A stretch of 64,000 bases of DNA from Candidatus Iainarchaeum sp. (GCA_018304425.1 JAGVWE010000002.1:248001-312000), one strand, 5' to 3'; positions 32,661 to 41,368 are shown, counted from the first letter of the stretch. The notes: generated by a model not told the origin, from the letters alone. A program made the numbers and translations.

Positions 32661-33464
32661 ATGAAGCTTGCACTGTTGTTGGTGGTTGGATTTTTGTTGC
32701 TGGCCTTGGCCGGACAAGCCCTGGCAAGGTCCTCGTTCGAAGAAAAGCAGGTTGTGAACGCCGAGACCTGGAAATACGTCAAGGACCGCATGCAGGCCAT
32801 GCCCAAATGCGCCCTCTGGAGTTCGTTGATCGAGGAAACCGTGGCCTCGGGCAAGGTGCCCAACCTCCGGGAATACCATGCCACGCGAAACTACACCTTT
32901 GAAAAGTGCTTCCCCGACGTGGCCATGAACCTTGGAATAGTGTCGGGCATGGAAGAAAAAGCCAAACCCATTTCCGAGAAAAAGTCTGCCGCCGTGGAAC
33001 GCGACAAGAAAACCCTGGAACGCGTCAACGTGCCCAAGCGGGTGCCGGCCGGCCAGTACGCGGAAGGCCTCACCGAAGCCGAACTGGTCGCGGCCAGGGA
33101 AGCCATTGCGCATGACAACATCAGGGGAGAAAAGTGCAAGCGCATCTCATTCGGTGACCTGGACCGGCTCGCGCGGGGCAACCTCGACGTCCTGATTCCG
33201 GGGCCGAGGTCGCTGAGACCCTTGTTCCTCTACTGCTACAAGGGCGTGGTCGACAAGGTGTTGGCGGCCATGGGCGGAAACGTCGAGGTCATGGCGGGAA
33301 CGACTTCGAGCACCATCCCCGAGATCGTGAAAAAGATCAGCGTTGAAGCCCCAACCATGGCTCCAACGGCAACCGGGGTCTGCGCGAAGTACACGCGCCG
33401 CCAGATAGCGGACGCCTGCAAGTTCAAGCGGGGCGACAAGCGCATCCTGGTAAACTGCTGCTAA
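32661..33464 (+). CDS. Exported cysteine-containing protein, paralogue B
   Basis: A 267-residue protein with a signal peptide (LALLLVVGFLLLALAGQALA). The mature part has cysteines in MPKCALW, EKCFPDV, GEKCKRI, LYCYKGVVD, VCAKYTRRQIADAC and a terminal CC. The spacing and the CYKGVVDKVLAAMGG block mirror paralogue A at 30930. Upstream TATATATAAATAAGGG gives a strong promoter, with GGGGG near the ATG. Extracellular, disulphide-stabilised function is inferred; the family is unknown to me. Confidence 0.65.
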   Translation: MKLALLLVVGFLLLALAGQALARSSFEEKQVVNAETWKYVKDRMQAMPKCALWSSLIEETVASGKVPNLREYHATRNYTFEKCFPDVAMNLGIVSGMEEKAKPISEKKSAAVERDKKTLERVNVPKRVPAGQYAEGLTEAELVAAREAIAHDNIRGEKCKRISFGDLDRLARGNLDVLIPGPRSLRPLFLYCYKGVVDKVLAAMGGNVEVMAGTTSSTIPEIVKKISVEAPTMAPTATGVCAKYTRRQIADACKFKRGDKRILVNCC

Positions 33465-33471
33465 GGCCTTT

Positions 33472-33510
33472 TGGCGGCGTTTGCCGCCAGCCTTCTTTCT
33501 TTCGGATTTT
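33472..33510 (+). terminator. Hairpin terminator after exported paralogue B
   Basis: TGGCGGC-GTTT-GCCGCCA followed by a pyrimidine-rich CCTTCTTTCTTT tail. It lies only 19 bases before the pth2 start. Confidence 0.65.
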
Positions 33511-33528
33511 GAGTTGGGGGAAACGGGT

Positions 33529-33879
33529 ATGGAGTACAAGCAGGTCATCGTCGTGCGGGCAGACCTCAAACTGGGCAAGGGCAAGCTCGCGGCACAGGCC
33601 GCGCACGCTTCCCTGGAAGCCTACCGGAAGGCAGAGCAACGGGAAGGGGAAGCCGTGCGGGCCTGGCTGGCCGGCGGCGCCCAGAAAGTCGTGGTGAAAG
33701 TGGGTTCGGAAAAGGAGTTGCTGGAATTGTTTGAAAGCGTGCGGAAACGGTTTCCCGCGGCCCTGATTGTGGACGCGGGGCACACCCAGGTGGAGCCGGG
33801 CACGAAAACCTGCGTGGGCATCGGGCCGGCCGAGGAACGGGAACTCGACAAGTTCACGGCACAGTTGAAGTTATTGTAA
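33529..33879 (+). CDS. pth2: Peptidyl-tRNA hydrolase, Pth2 type
   Basis: A 116-residue enzyme that frees stalled peptidyl-tRNA. The start MEYKQVIVVRADLKLGKGKLA gives the conserved KQV-(I/V)-VVR-x-DL-x-x-GKGK-x-AAQ-x-AHA core. The C-terminus shows DAGHTQVEPGTKTCVGIGP, the family's D-AG-x-T-(Q/E)-(V/I)-x-PG-x-x-T-V-x-x-IGP signature. ATG 33529 is preceded by GGGGGAAAC. It is cotranscribed with the GTPase gene 13 bases downstream. Confidence 0.95.
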   Translation: MEYKQVIVVRADLKLGKGKLAAQAAHASLEAYRKAEQREGEAVRAWLAGGAQKVVVKVGSEKELLELFESVRKRFPAALIVDAGHTQVEPGTKTCVGIGPAEERELDKFTAQLKLL

Positions 33880-33892
33880 GGGGTTGACGGAC

Positions 33893-34660
33893 ATGACGGA
33901 AAAAAGTGGGCACTGGTCAAGGGTAGTCAAGGTGGTGGAGCAGGCCGATGTGGTCATGGAAGTGCTGGACGCGCGGTTCCCCGAGCGGACGCGGCACGCC
34001 GGGCTCGAGAGCCTGGCCCGGGAGAAGGGGAAAAAGGTCTTGCTGGTGATGAACAAAGCCGACCTGGTGAAAAAAGAGAAACTCGAAGAGTCCCGGAACA
34101 AGTTGTTGAAGAACTGGCCCTGCCTCTGCGTCTCGGCCAAACAGCATGAGGGCTCGAACGCCTTGTGGGCCGAAATCTCTAGGCTCACCGGTGACCAGGA
34201 GTGCAAGGTCGGCGTATGCGGGTACCCCAACACCGGGAAGAGCTCCATCATCAATTACATGAAGGGCCGGAAGGTGGCCCAGACCTCCATCAAGGCGGGC
34301 TTTACCAAGGGCGAAAAACTGGTGAAGGTCAGCGAAAAAGTGTACTTGATCGACAGCCCGGGAATCATCCCCTACGAGGAACGCGACCAAAACGAGTTGG
34401 TGCTGGTGGGGGCCAAGAACCCCGAACAGGTGTCCGACCCCTTGGGGGCAGCCGAGTACCTGATGGAATTCATCGCCCAGGAAAACCCCAAGGCCTTCGA
34501 GGAATTCTATGGCGTGGGCATCGAAGGCAAGGACTTTGAACGCATCCTCGAAGAAATCGCTTACCGGAAGCGGCGGCTCCGCGTGGGCGGCAACCCGGAC
34601 CTGGACGTCATCAGCCGGATGCTGATCATGGACTGGCAGAAGGGAAGGCTCAAGCTCTAG
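33893..34660 (+). CDS. Circularly permuted GTPase, YlqF/RbgA-Nug1 family
   Basis: A 255-residue GTPase with permuted motif order. The G4 motif NKAD (residue about 57) comes before G1 GYPNTGKSS (about 112), and G3 DSPGI follows. The N-terminal VEQADVVMEVLDARFPERT is the family entry signature. Relatives mature the large ribosomal subunit, so a role in ribosome assembly is likely. ATG 33893 was preferred over TTG 33884 because AAGGGG then has normal spacing. It forms a translation-quality operon with pth2. Confidence 0.9.
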   Translation: MTEKSGHWSRVVKVVEQADVVMEVLDARFPERTRHAGLESLAREKGKKVLLVMNKADLVKKEKLEESRNKLLKNWPCLCVSAKQHEGSNALWAEISRLTGDQECKVGVCGYPNTGKSSIINYMKGRKVAQTSIKAGFTKGEKLVKVSEKVYLIDSPGIIPYEERDQNELVLVGAKNPEQVSDPLGAAEYLMEFIAQENPKAFEEFYGVGIEGKDFERILEEIAYRKRRLRVGGNPDLDVISRMLIMDWQKGRLKL

Positions 34661-34698
34661 CCCAATATCCTTAAATATTTCCTCAACGTAGTCCTTGT

Positions 34699-35070
34699 AT
34701 GGGCTTGATTGGAACCGCGAGGCGGAAGCTCGGTAATCAATTGGAGCGATTGAGCGAGCGGCGCATGGCGAGACTCGGCAACCGACGCGACAAAAGAATG
34801 GGCACACGAAACCGAACCGGGGGCGAGTTGACGAAAGCGCTTCACGATTTGGCGGCAGCCCGCGGCTGGCGCGAAGGACGTGGCAGGCAGCAGACCGACT
34901 ATGGAATGGCCCGCGAGACCGCGGCTGCGGCCGGCAAAGTGCGAAAGGCCGCCAAAGCCCATGCACGCGCCATTCGCCGCGACGACCGGGATGTGCACAG
35001 GTACCGGCGCATCCGAAAAAGACATGCCAGCGGCTGGATTGGCCAGAGCATCCGGTGGCTGCAGAAATGA
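34699..35070 (+). CDS. Arginine-rich hypothetical protein
   Basis: A 123-residue, very basic protein (GTARRKLGNQLERLSERRMARLGNRRDKR near the start, DDRDVHRYRRIRKRH near the end). CCTTAAATATTT centred about 27 bases before the ATG gives a textbook leaderless promoter, which argues that it is a real gene. It has no signal peptide. Nucleic-acid binding is plausible from charge alone. Other small basic unknowns occur at 10.8, 40.9, 52.7 and 53.3 kb, without obvious mutual homology. Confidence 0.6.
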   Translation: MGLIGTARRKLGNQLERLSERRMARLGNRRDKRMGTRNRTGGELTKALHDLAAARGWREGRGRQQTDYGMARETAAAAGKVRKAAKAHARAIRRDDRDVHRYRRIRKRHASGWIGQSIRWLQK

Positions 35071-35134
35071 GCCCAGCCAAGCCCCTGGCCTAGTCAGAGG
35101 CGGGGCTACTTTTAAATACCTCTAATCCCTACTA

Positions 35135-36124
35135 ATGGACATGGCGGCCCCGGAAAAGAAGAAGGCGATGAGCGCCGACGAAGAACGGCTGGCCGGCATG
35201 AGCCTGGACGAGGCCCTGCCATCCAGGGAAGAACGGCAGCGCAAGGCCGGCTTCGAGGAACCGGCGGCCTTCGGGGCCTTTGAAGCCCCGCAAGCCGTGG
35301 GCGGAGAAGAGTTCCGCATCGAGTTAGGGGAACGGCCCCGGATACGCGAGCGGATTGTGGACAGCTGGGCCGAGCCCCTCGACTACGAGCGCGGCGGCGA
35401 AGCCGAAGAAGACGCTTTCACGGGGTTGTTGAACCGCTTGCTTCCACGGCTGAGCCTCACCGAGCACAAGCGCGCCATTCTCGCGGGGTTTGCCGTCATC
35501 TACTTGGTCTTCGTCGGCATGCTGACTTACCTGTTCTTCTTCAACTCGGGGCTGGCCTTCGAGAAAGGAGGGGGAGAAGGACCAAGCGCCTTGCTGCTGA
35601 AAAACGTTTCCCAGCACGTGGCCAACGACGTGGTGGTCAGCTTCCAGGCCGAGAGCGGTGAAACCGTGAAGGTCGGGGAGTGGAAGCAACTCCTGCCAGG
35701 CGAAGGGCAACCCATTGAAGTCGCCAAGCTGCCGCGCCAGAAAAGCATTGAATTGATGGCCACTGCACGCTATCACCAGGGCGTGAACGCGCGCCTCTCC
35801 CTGGAAAAGCTTGAACGCGAGACCAAACTCCGAAGCAGCTTCCGCGCGCCCACCGTGGCGTTCGTGGACGAATCCTTTGAAATCAAGGCCGAGGTCTGCA
35901 ATGAGGCCTTGGACGAGGAAGTCATCAACGTACGGGAATCGCATGACGCCCGCGTGTTCAAAGAAGAGGCGCGGGGCTACGCCCTGGAACTGGCCGGCCA
36001 GCAATGCGCGGAAATCGTGGTGCCGTTCACGCCCAAGGCCGCGGCAAAAACCACCATCCTTTTTAACCTCATTAGCAGAGATAATAGCGAAAAGCAGCAG
36101 ATACGGCTGGAGGTAAGAGAGTAA
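35135..36124 (+). CDS. Single-pass membrane protein with acidic cytoplasmic part and exported beta domain
   Basis: A 329-residue protein. Residues 1-105 are charged and Glu/Ala-rich. One membrane helix (ILAGFAVIYLVFVGMLTYLFFF) follows at about 110-131. The rest is a beta-type outer domain with two cysteines (AEVCNEAL, GQQCAEIV) that could pair. TTTTAAATACC precedes the start by about 20 bases. Its stop overlaps the next start (TAATG), so the two membrane proteins are translated together. No family is recognised. Confidence 0.6.
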   Translation: MDMAAPEKKKAMSADEERLAGMSLDEALPSREERQRKAGFEEPAAFGAFEAPQAVGGEEFRIELGERPRIRERIVDSWAEPLDYERGGEAEEDAFTGLLNRLLPRLSLTEHKRAILAGFAVIYLVFVGMLTYLFFFNSGLAFEKGGGEGPSALLLKNVSQHVANDVVVSFQAESGETVKVGEWKQLLPGEGQPIEVAKLPRQKSIELMATARYHQGVNARLSLEKLERETKLRSSFRAPTVAFVDESFEIKAEVCNEALDEEVINVRESHDARVFKEEARGYALELAGQQCAEIVVPFTPKAAAKTTILFNLISRDNSEKQQIRLEVRE

Positions 36125-36783
36125 TGCCTGAACCCAAGACCGAGGCCAGCATCATTGACGTCATCCGGCAGATGGTGGCGGCCGGGGAAAGCGAGGAAAA
36201 AATCCTGCAAACCCTGAAAGACCTGGGAGTCGAACCCGCGAAAGCCCAGCGGCTGCTGTTATTGGGGCAGGCGGACACGTTCACCCTGTTGCGGGGCGAG
36301 ATAAACAAGATCGTGACCGAGTACGTGGAAAAGGAAAAGCCGCGCATGGTGGGCTTCATCGAAGAAGAAGCCGTGAAGGCCGGCGAAAAAGCCAGGAGAG
36401 AGGTCACGAAAGCCGCGAAAGAAGACTTGGACCGGTACGAGAAAGACATCACCGGGCAAAGCAAGACCTTCCAAGAACAAATCAATGAAACGGTTGCCAG
36501 CATGGCGGAATTGAACACGCGGGTGCGCGAAAAACTCAACGAACTCGGCGAACAACTCCGGCAAGCCCAACTCGACCTAGAAGAAATGAAGTTGCGCGGC
36601 GTGGGCGGCAGGAACCGAATCATTTCCCTGGGCCTCGTACTGGTGGGGCTGGCGTTCTTCGCCTACGACTTCTACTTGTTTTCCACGCAGTTCGGCGCGG
36701 TTTTGACCATTGACTCCATGATCGTGGCCATCGTCGTCGGCCTCATCGGGATAACCTGCTTGTTCGTGGCCACGCTGGTGTAA
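36124..36783 (+). CDS. Coiled-coil protein with two C-terminal membrane helices
   Basis: A 219-residue protein. Residues 5-50 look like a small helical domain (IIDVIRQMVAAGESEEKILQTL). Residues 55-150 are a long charged coiled coil. Two hydrophobic helices end the chain (IISLGLVLVGLAFFAYDFYLF and MIVAIVVGLIGITCLFVATLV). Coupling to the preceding single-pass protein suggests a shared membrane assembly. Function is unknown. Confidence 0.6.
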   Translation: MPEPKTEASIIDVIRQMVAAGESEEKILQTLKDLGVEPAKAQRLLLLGQADTFTLLRGEINKIVTEYVEKEKPRMVGFIEEEAVKAGEKARREVTKAAKEDLDRYEKDITGQSKTFQEQINETVASMAELNTRVREKLNELGEQLRQAQLDLEEMKLRGVGGRNRIISLGLVLVGLAFFAYDFYLFSTQFGAVLTIDSMIVAIVVGLIGITCLFVATLV

Positions 36784-36788
36784 GCCCG

Positions 36789-37493
36789 TTACCTGCGCCG
36801 GTCTATCTTGCCGACGAGGTCGTCGAAGAATTCCTGGTGCTTGGAGGCGGATTCCGCGACCGCGTCCTTGATGCCGAGGCCGAAGCCCAAACCGAAGGCC
36901 AGGGCCACCGCGACGATGGCCGTGGTCAACAGCAACTCGATGAGGCGCTGCAAGACGTTTATCTGGGGCTGCAGGCCGGGAAGGATGAGGGGCAAGGCCA
37001 GCACGGCCGCAATGTAAATGAACAAGGCGTGAATGCCCAGGGCCACGGGCTTGGCTAACATGATGCGCCGGTTGTCCCGAATGGTCTTGGTCACGTACGC
37101 AGCAACGAACAGCATGCCCACCAAGACGATGAGGCCCTGGGCGAGGTTCGGGAGGTAGCCGAGCAGGCCCCAGATGAGGTCCGTGAAAAACGAGATGCCC
37201 GCGATGTACGCGGCCTGGCCAAGGAATGCCAAGACGATGTAGACTTTCAGGAACACCGTGGCGATCTGGGTCACCGTAAAGCCGCCCAAGGCGCCGGAGA
37301 AGCTGCGCTTCGCGATTTCTTCTTCGAGGCGAATCCGCTTCAAGCCGGTGCGCAGCAGCTTGTTGACGAAGTCCGCGACCAGCAACCCCAAGGCCAGGAA
37401 CACCAGGAGGACCAGGGCGGAATACACCCAGGCCATGAAGTCCGAAATGAACGCGTTGACGAAGCCGCTGAAATCCAATCCATTGAACGCCAC
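36789..37493 (-). CDS. Membrane protein with MscS-type 'conserved TM helix' repeats
   Basis: A 234-residue protein with about five hydrophobic helices. The last, VALAFGLGFGLGIKDAV, is the glycine-patterned helix found before the beta domain in MscS-related channels, and FVNKLLRTGLKRIRLEE resembles the cytoplasmic link. The chain then ends (DDLVGKIDRRR), so the MscS beta domain itself is absent. It could be a channel-like pore, or a subunit needing a partner. It is convergent with the coiled-coil membrane gene. Confidence 0.65.
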   Translation of the reverse strand: MAFNGLDFSGFVNAFISDFMAWVYSALVLLVFLALGLLVADFVNKLLRTGLKRIRLEEEIAKRSFSGALGGFTVTQIATVFLKVYIVLAFLGQAAYIAGISFFTDLIWGLLGYLPNLAQGLIVLVGMLFVAAYVTKTIRDNRRIMLAKPVALGIHALFIYIAAVLALPLILPGLQPQINVLQRLIELLLTTAIVAVALAFGLGFGLGIKDAVAESASKHQEFFDDLVGKIDRRR

Positions 37494-37556
37494 AATCCCA
37501 TCCCCCGTTCATGACAAGAATTTAGCAATATAACGGCGAAGTAGTATTTAAGCCTT

Positions 37557-37691
37557 TCAGGGAACGACTTTGAGGCGCTGGAACTCCTTGATGGCGTCCA
37601 TGGCATGCTCCAACTGGATTTTGGCGCGGATGCTCTTCTCCTTGTCCAGCAGCTTCTTCAAGTCGGAGAGCATGAGTTCGAGTTCAAGCAT
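37557..37691 (-). CDS. Small helical protein, 44 residues
   Basis: ATG 37691 opens MLELELMLSDLKKLLDKEK and ends RLKVVP, stopping at 37557-37559. It is a single amphipathic, coiled-coil-like helix. TTTTTTAACC lies 25-30 bases before the ATG, the leaderless arrangement used by neighbours, and codon use is like theirs. No homologue is recognised. It lies between hjc and the MscS-like gene on the same strand. Confidence 0.5.
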   Translation of the reverse strand: MLELELMLSDLKKLLDKEKSIRAKIQLEHAMDAIKEFQRLKVVP

Positions 37692-37726
37692 GAAATAAGG
37701 GTGCAGGGCAAGGTTAAAAAAGCCCA

Positions 37727-38134
37727 TCAATGGGGTAAAACCGCCATCCGGCCGGTCAAAACCTCCAAGTCAATGGCTTTGGCGACGGCGTGGCGCAGGG
37801 AAATGGAGTAGTTTTTCTCGGCCTTCGAGAAGTGCTCGGGTTTCAAGAAAAACCAGCCCCGACGGGGGTACTTCCAGGCAATGAAGACCTCGGCGCCCGC
37901 GCGCTCGCACCAGGACAAGAGTTCCTGCATCTGGGAGACCGGCAAGTGGATGGAATCAGAGGCCCAGGCCTTGCATTCAAAGGCCAGGATTCGGCTCTTG
38001 TGCAAGGCAAGGAGGTCGGGGGCGGGAAGCGCGGTTTTCCCCGAACCCGCCACGCGCACCACGGAAAAGCCCTTGTCGAACAGGAGGTGGATTAGCTCGC
38101 GCTCGGCATCCGCTCCCTTCTTGTAATGGGCCAT
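37727..38134 (-). CDS. hjc: Holliday junction resolvase Hjc
   Basis: A 135-residue archaeal resolvase. YKKGADAERELIHLLFDKGFSVVRVAGSG is the conserved entry segment with Glu and the basic/Ser-Gly motif. The PD-(D/E)xK catalytic set is APDLLAL followed by ILAFECKAW. The rest (PVSQMQELLSWCERAGAEVFIAWK) follows the family. ATG 38134 was chosen because MAHYKKGADAE is the normal N-terminus. CATTAATTAATTCC upstream gives a TATA element. Confidence 0.9.
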   Translation of the reverse strand: MAHYKKGADAERELIHLLFDKGFSVVRVAGSGKTALPAPDLLALHKSRILAFECKAWASDSIHLPVSQMQELLSWCERAGAEVFIAWKYPRRGWFFLKPEHFSKAEKNYSISLRHAVAKAIDLEVLTGRMAVLPH

Positions 38135-38296
38135 GACAGGGAAAAGCAGCAAAGGAATTAATTAATGAGCGGCAAAACCTGAATTGGTGGGGTTTTAGGG
38201 TTTTCGGGGCATGGCTTTAAAAAGGCCTTGCCCAAGAAGGTATGTGTTAGGGTCCCGATAGGGGACGCTTAAGGCAGTAAATTTTTGTTTAAGCTT

Positions 38297-38584
38297 ATGA
38301 GCCCGGAACCGGTTCAAGGAATCACCCTGAACGTCAAGGTCTTCCCGGGCAGCAAAGAATTCGCATTCGAATTCGATGAAGCTGAAAACCTGTTGAAAGT
38401 CAGGTTAAAAGAAAAAGCAATCAAGGGCAAAGCCAACCAAGCGTTGCTGAAAGCCCTCAAGAAAGCGTTGAAGGCGCCCGTTGCGATTGTCGCAGGGCCT
38501 TTGTCAAGGGACAAAAGAGTTTTCGTGGAAAACCACACGAAAGAAAACGCTTTGAAATTGCTTCTTCGAAAATTCGCGCCTTAA
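38297..38584 (+). CDS. DUF167 (YggU) family protein
   Basis: A 95-residue protein. LNVKVFPGSKEFAF, then LKVRLKEKAIKGKANQALLKAL and APVAIVAGPLSRDKRVFVE match the DUF167 family blocks, including the K-G-K-A-N core. Its biochemical role is unknown. ATG 38297 was chosen over TTG 38285. A CTTTAAAAAGG element about 80 bases upstream and AT-rich sequence nearer the start could both act as promoter. Confidence 0.87.
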   Translation: MSPEPVQGITLNVKVFPGSKEFAFEFDEAENLLKVRLKEKAIKGKANQALLKALKKALKAPVAIVAGPLSRDKRVFVENHTKENALKLLLRKFAP

Positions 38585-38651
38585 GCTCTTTCTCCGGGAA
38601 ACACCCTAAACACAGCGTGCGCTCAGTCACACGCAATGGAAGTGAAAACAA

Positions 38652-40346
38652 ATGGCGAAAACATACGTGAATACTGTCAAGTACATGATTCACATCAAGT
38701 TCGAGGTAAAGGGAATCGTTGACAAGCCAGACATCGTTGGCGCGATTTTCGGCCAAAGCGAGGGCCTGCTCGGCGACGAAATGGACCTCAAGGAACTACA
38801 GAAGAACGGCAAAGTCGGGAGAATCGAAATCGAGCACAAGTCAGCCTTGGGCAAGACCAAGGGCATGATTTACGTGCCGAGCTCCATGGACATGGTGGAG
38901 ACCAGCATCCTGGCCGCGGCGGTTGAGTCCGTTGACAAGGTCGGGCCCTGCGAGGCCAAGTTCGAGGTCGCCAAAATCGAGGACACGCGCGGCAACAAGC
39001 GCGAAGAAATCAAGAACCGGGCCAAGGAACTCTTGAAGAACCTCATGGACACGCAGGCGCCTGAGACCACGGAAATCAAGACGGAAGTCCAGGAACAAGC
39101 CCGGGCAGCGGACATCGAGACCTATGGCGGGGACAAGTTGCCCTGCGGCCCCGACGCCAAGACCGACCCCGAAATAGTCGTGGTGGAAGGCCGCGCGGAC
39201 GTCGTGAACCTCTTGAAGAACAACATCAAGAACGTGGTCGGCATGGAGGGCAGCAAGATCAGCCAAGACATCGTCGACCTGTGCCGCGACAAGCAGGTCA
39301 CGGTCTTCGTTGACGGCGACCGCGGCGGGGACTTGATTGCCAGGAAGCTCATGCAGTTGGCGAAAGTCGACTTCGTGGCAAAGGCTCCTGACGGCAAGGA
39401 AGTCGAGGAACTCCAGCGCAAGGAAATAATCATGGCCTTGCGGAAACGCATGACCCTGGAAGAGTTCGACAACGCCCAGGCATTCCGGCCCCGCGAGGAA
39501 AGGCCCTTCAACCGCCCCGAAGGCGAACGCCGGGAATTCGGCGGCCACGGCGAAAGAACGGGCTTTGACCGCGGGTTTGGACGCGGACGCGGCTTCGGCG
39601 AACGAAGCGAGGGCTTCGGCGGCCGAGGCCAGGGCTTTGCACGCGGACCGCCAGGCGGCGAACGCGGTTATGGCCCCAGACCGGGATTCCGCGAACGCAG
39701 TCCCAGGGGCCGGTTTGAACGCGGCCAGTTCGAAGGCAACCAAAGCGCTGGCAGCCCCTCCGAAGGAGGGGAAGGCGAAGGCCAGGGCTTTGAGACCAGG
39801 GAAGGACGCGGTCAAGGCTTCGGCGAGCGAAGGCAGAGCGGCTTCGGACGCGGGCGCGGACGCTTTGAAAGAGGCGGCCCCCGGAGAGGAGGAAGCGGAC
39901 GCATGGGCTTCCACGGCAGAGACCGACCCGGTTACGGCGAAGAACCCGCGTTCCAGGAGGGAACCGGCGGACCCGCTCCCCTCGGAGAGCGAAAGCCGTT
40001 CTCGTCCTTTGAGGCCCCGGCTTTCGCCGGCGAAGAAGCAAAGACCGAGCCCACGGTAGTGGCAAGCGCCGAGGAACGCGCCTTGTTCGAGCCCATCCTG
40101 AAGGAACTCAGGGGCACGCTGAAGGCACGGTTGCTCGACGACGGCATGAACGTGTTGAGCGAAGTCGAAGTCAAGGACCTCGTACAAGCCATTGGCTGCG
40201 CGGGCAACGCGAAAACCGTTGTCTTCGACGGCATCATCACCAAGCGCTTGGCCGATGAAGCCGACAAGGCCGGCGTGCAGACGCTGGTCGGCGTGAGAAA
40301 AGGAAAATTAGGCGAAGGACTCAAGGTGAAAGCGCTCGCATTGTGA
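38652..40346 (+). CDS. dnaG: Archaeal DnaG-like protein with a large Arg/Gly-rich insert
   Basis: A 564-residue Toprim protein that archaea use mainly as an exosome subunit. Residues 1-160 form the archaeal N-terminal domain (YMIHIKFEVKGIVDKPDIVGA). The Toprim motifs are IVVVEGRADV near 172 and FVDGDRGGDL near 219. From about residue 275 to 455 the chain is low complexity, dense in Arg, Gly, Phe and Glu, with repeats such as RGFGRGRGFGER. This is far longer than the linker normally seen. The conserved C-terminal domain (FEPILKELRGTLKARLL...LVGVRKGKLG) follows. Confidence 0.9.
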   Translation: MAKTYVNTVKYMIHIKFEVKGIVDKPDIVGAIFGQSEGLLGDEMDLKELQKNGKVGRIEIEHKSALGKTKGMIYVPSSMDMVETSILAAAVESVDKVGPCEAKFEVAKIEDTRGNKREEIKNRAKELLKNLMDTQAPETTEIKTEVQEQARAADIETYGGDKLPCGPDAKTDPEIVVVEGRADVVNLLKNNIKNVVGMEGSKISQDIVDLCRDKQVTVFVDGDRGGDLIARKLMQLAKVDFVAKAPDGKEVEELQRKEIIMALRKRMTLEEFDNAQAFRPREERPFNRPEGERREFGGHGERTGFDRGFGRGRGFGERSEGFGGRGQGFARGPPGGERGYGPRPGFRERSPRGRFERGQFEGNQSAGSPSEGGEGEGQGFETREGRGQGFGERRQSGFGRGRGRFERGGPRRGGSGRMGFHGRDRPGYGEEPAFQEGTGGPAPLGERKPFSSFEAPAFAGEEAKTEPTVVASAEERALFEPILKELRGTLKARLLDDGMNVLSEVEVKDLVQAIGCAGNAKTVVFDGIITKRLADEADKAGVQTLVGVRKGKLGEGLKVKALAL

Positions 40347-40373
40347 GCGCTTCAACCTTTTTCCTTTCTTTTT

Positions 40374-40814
40374 TTATTTTTTGGACGCAAAGCGGCCGGC
40401 CTTCTTGGGCCTGGGCGCGGAAACGTCGCGGATGGTTTCCTCGATGGGCACGACCAACTCGCCGGACTTGTAGAAGAGGTAGCCCACGAACAACGCGGCG
40501 AGCCAGAACAGGATGGCCGCGATGGGGCCCAGCAACGCGCTCCAAAACTGCCGGTTGGTTAACGTGGTTTGCCCGGGCCGCACGAAGACATCCAAGGCGC
40601 CCTTCGCCAGACCCTGGCAAGTCGAGAAAAACGGTTCCTCGCCTTCCGCACGCGAAAGGCAGTCGTTGACGGCCTTGAGGTTGTCCCAGGAATCGAACAT
40701 GGTGGCCGAGGCCTTGATGAACATCAACAACGCGGCAAACAAGACGAAAGCCCCGATGAGTTTCGGCAAGTGGACTTCCTTGCCCGCGACCCGGAAGTAA
40801 AGGATTCTACGCAA
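40374..40814 (-). CDS. Small membrane protein with two helices
   Basis: A 146-residue protein. Helix 1 (LIGAFVLFAALLMFIKA) is at about 19-35 and helix 2 (FWSALLGPIAAILFWLAALFVGYLFY) at about 89-115. A short outer loop between them has two cysteines (VNDCLSRA, FSTCQGLA). The C-terminal tail is basic (RPKKAGRFASKK). No family is recognised. It converges on dnaG; the shared T-rich spacer 40355-40380 probably terminates both. Confidence 0.6.
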   Translation of the reverse strand: MRRILYFRVAGKEVHLPKLIGAFVLFAALLMFIKASATMFDSWDNLKAVNDCLSRAEGEEPFFSTCQGLAKGALDVFVRPGQTTLTNRQFWSALLGPIAAILFWLAALFVGYLFYKSGELVVPIEETIRDVSAPRPKKAGRFASKK

Positions 40815-40876
40815 TGGACATCACCAACAAGGAATACGCGGAACGAGTATAAAAAGGTTTACGGCCTGAGCTGCGT

Positions 40877-41368
40877 TTAATCGGTCTTTTTGGGGCGTTT
40901 GCCGCCGCCCAGCAAACGGCGCAGGCGGCCGGGGCGCTTGCGGCGGGCTTCGATGTAGCCCTTGAGACCCAAGATGAGGTCGGCGATTTTGAAATGTATG
41001 TTCGGGATTTGCTCGGCAAGGGCGATTGACATGATCGCATCCACTTGCTGCGGATTCGATTGCAAAACGGCGTCGCGCAGCTTGTGGCCGGAGCGAAGCG
41101 ACACGGGTTTTTGGATTCCTCCAAGACCCCCAACGACCATCCCTGCAAGAGTCGGGTTGCTCGTCACGGTCATCGCCCACACGAACCGGGCCAAGGTGGC
41201 ACGGTTGTTGTAGAGCGTGCGCTGCGCCGTCCTGTTGAGGTTCGAGATCATGTCGATGGTGAGCCGGGCGTGCATCTTCTTAGACCGCCGGTCGGCAAGG
41301 GCCACCCGCGCCTCGACTGCCTTGTCCCCAGCCAACACGCGGGCCATTGTCATCGGGTCTCTCAGCAC
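40877..41368 (-). CDS. Hypothetical helical protein with basic tail
   Basis: A 163-residue protein from a GTG at 41368. The body is helical with hydrophobic patches (LARFVWAMTVTSNPTLAGMVVGGLG; MSIALAEQIPNIHFKIADLILGL) and ends in a basic tail (EARRKRPGRLRRLLGGGKRPKK). The reading frame stays open upstream for more than 40 codons without ATG, GTG or TTG, so the real start may use another codon or lie farther up. TATTAATAAG at about 41490 is a plausible TATA box. No family is recognised. Confidence 0.5.
   Translation of the reverse strand: MLRDPMTMARVLAGDKAVEARVALADRRSKKMHARLTIDMISNLNRTAQRTLYNNRATLARFVWAMTVTSNPTLAGMVVGGLGGIQKPVSLRSGHKLRDAVLQSNPQQVDAIMSIALAEQIPNIHFKIADLILGLKGYIEARRKRPGRLRRLLGGGKRPKKTD

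Noticed and set aside
38841..40187. Minus-strand ORF of 448 codons rich in Ala and Phe
   Set aside because: Mirror of the repetitive RG region of dnaG; repeated composition comes from the coding strand.
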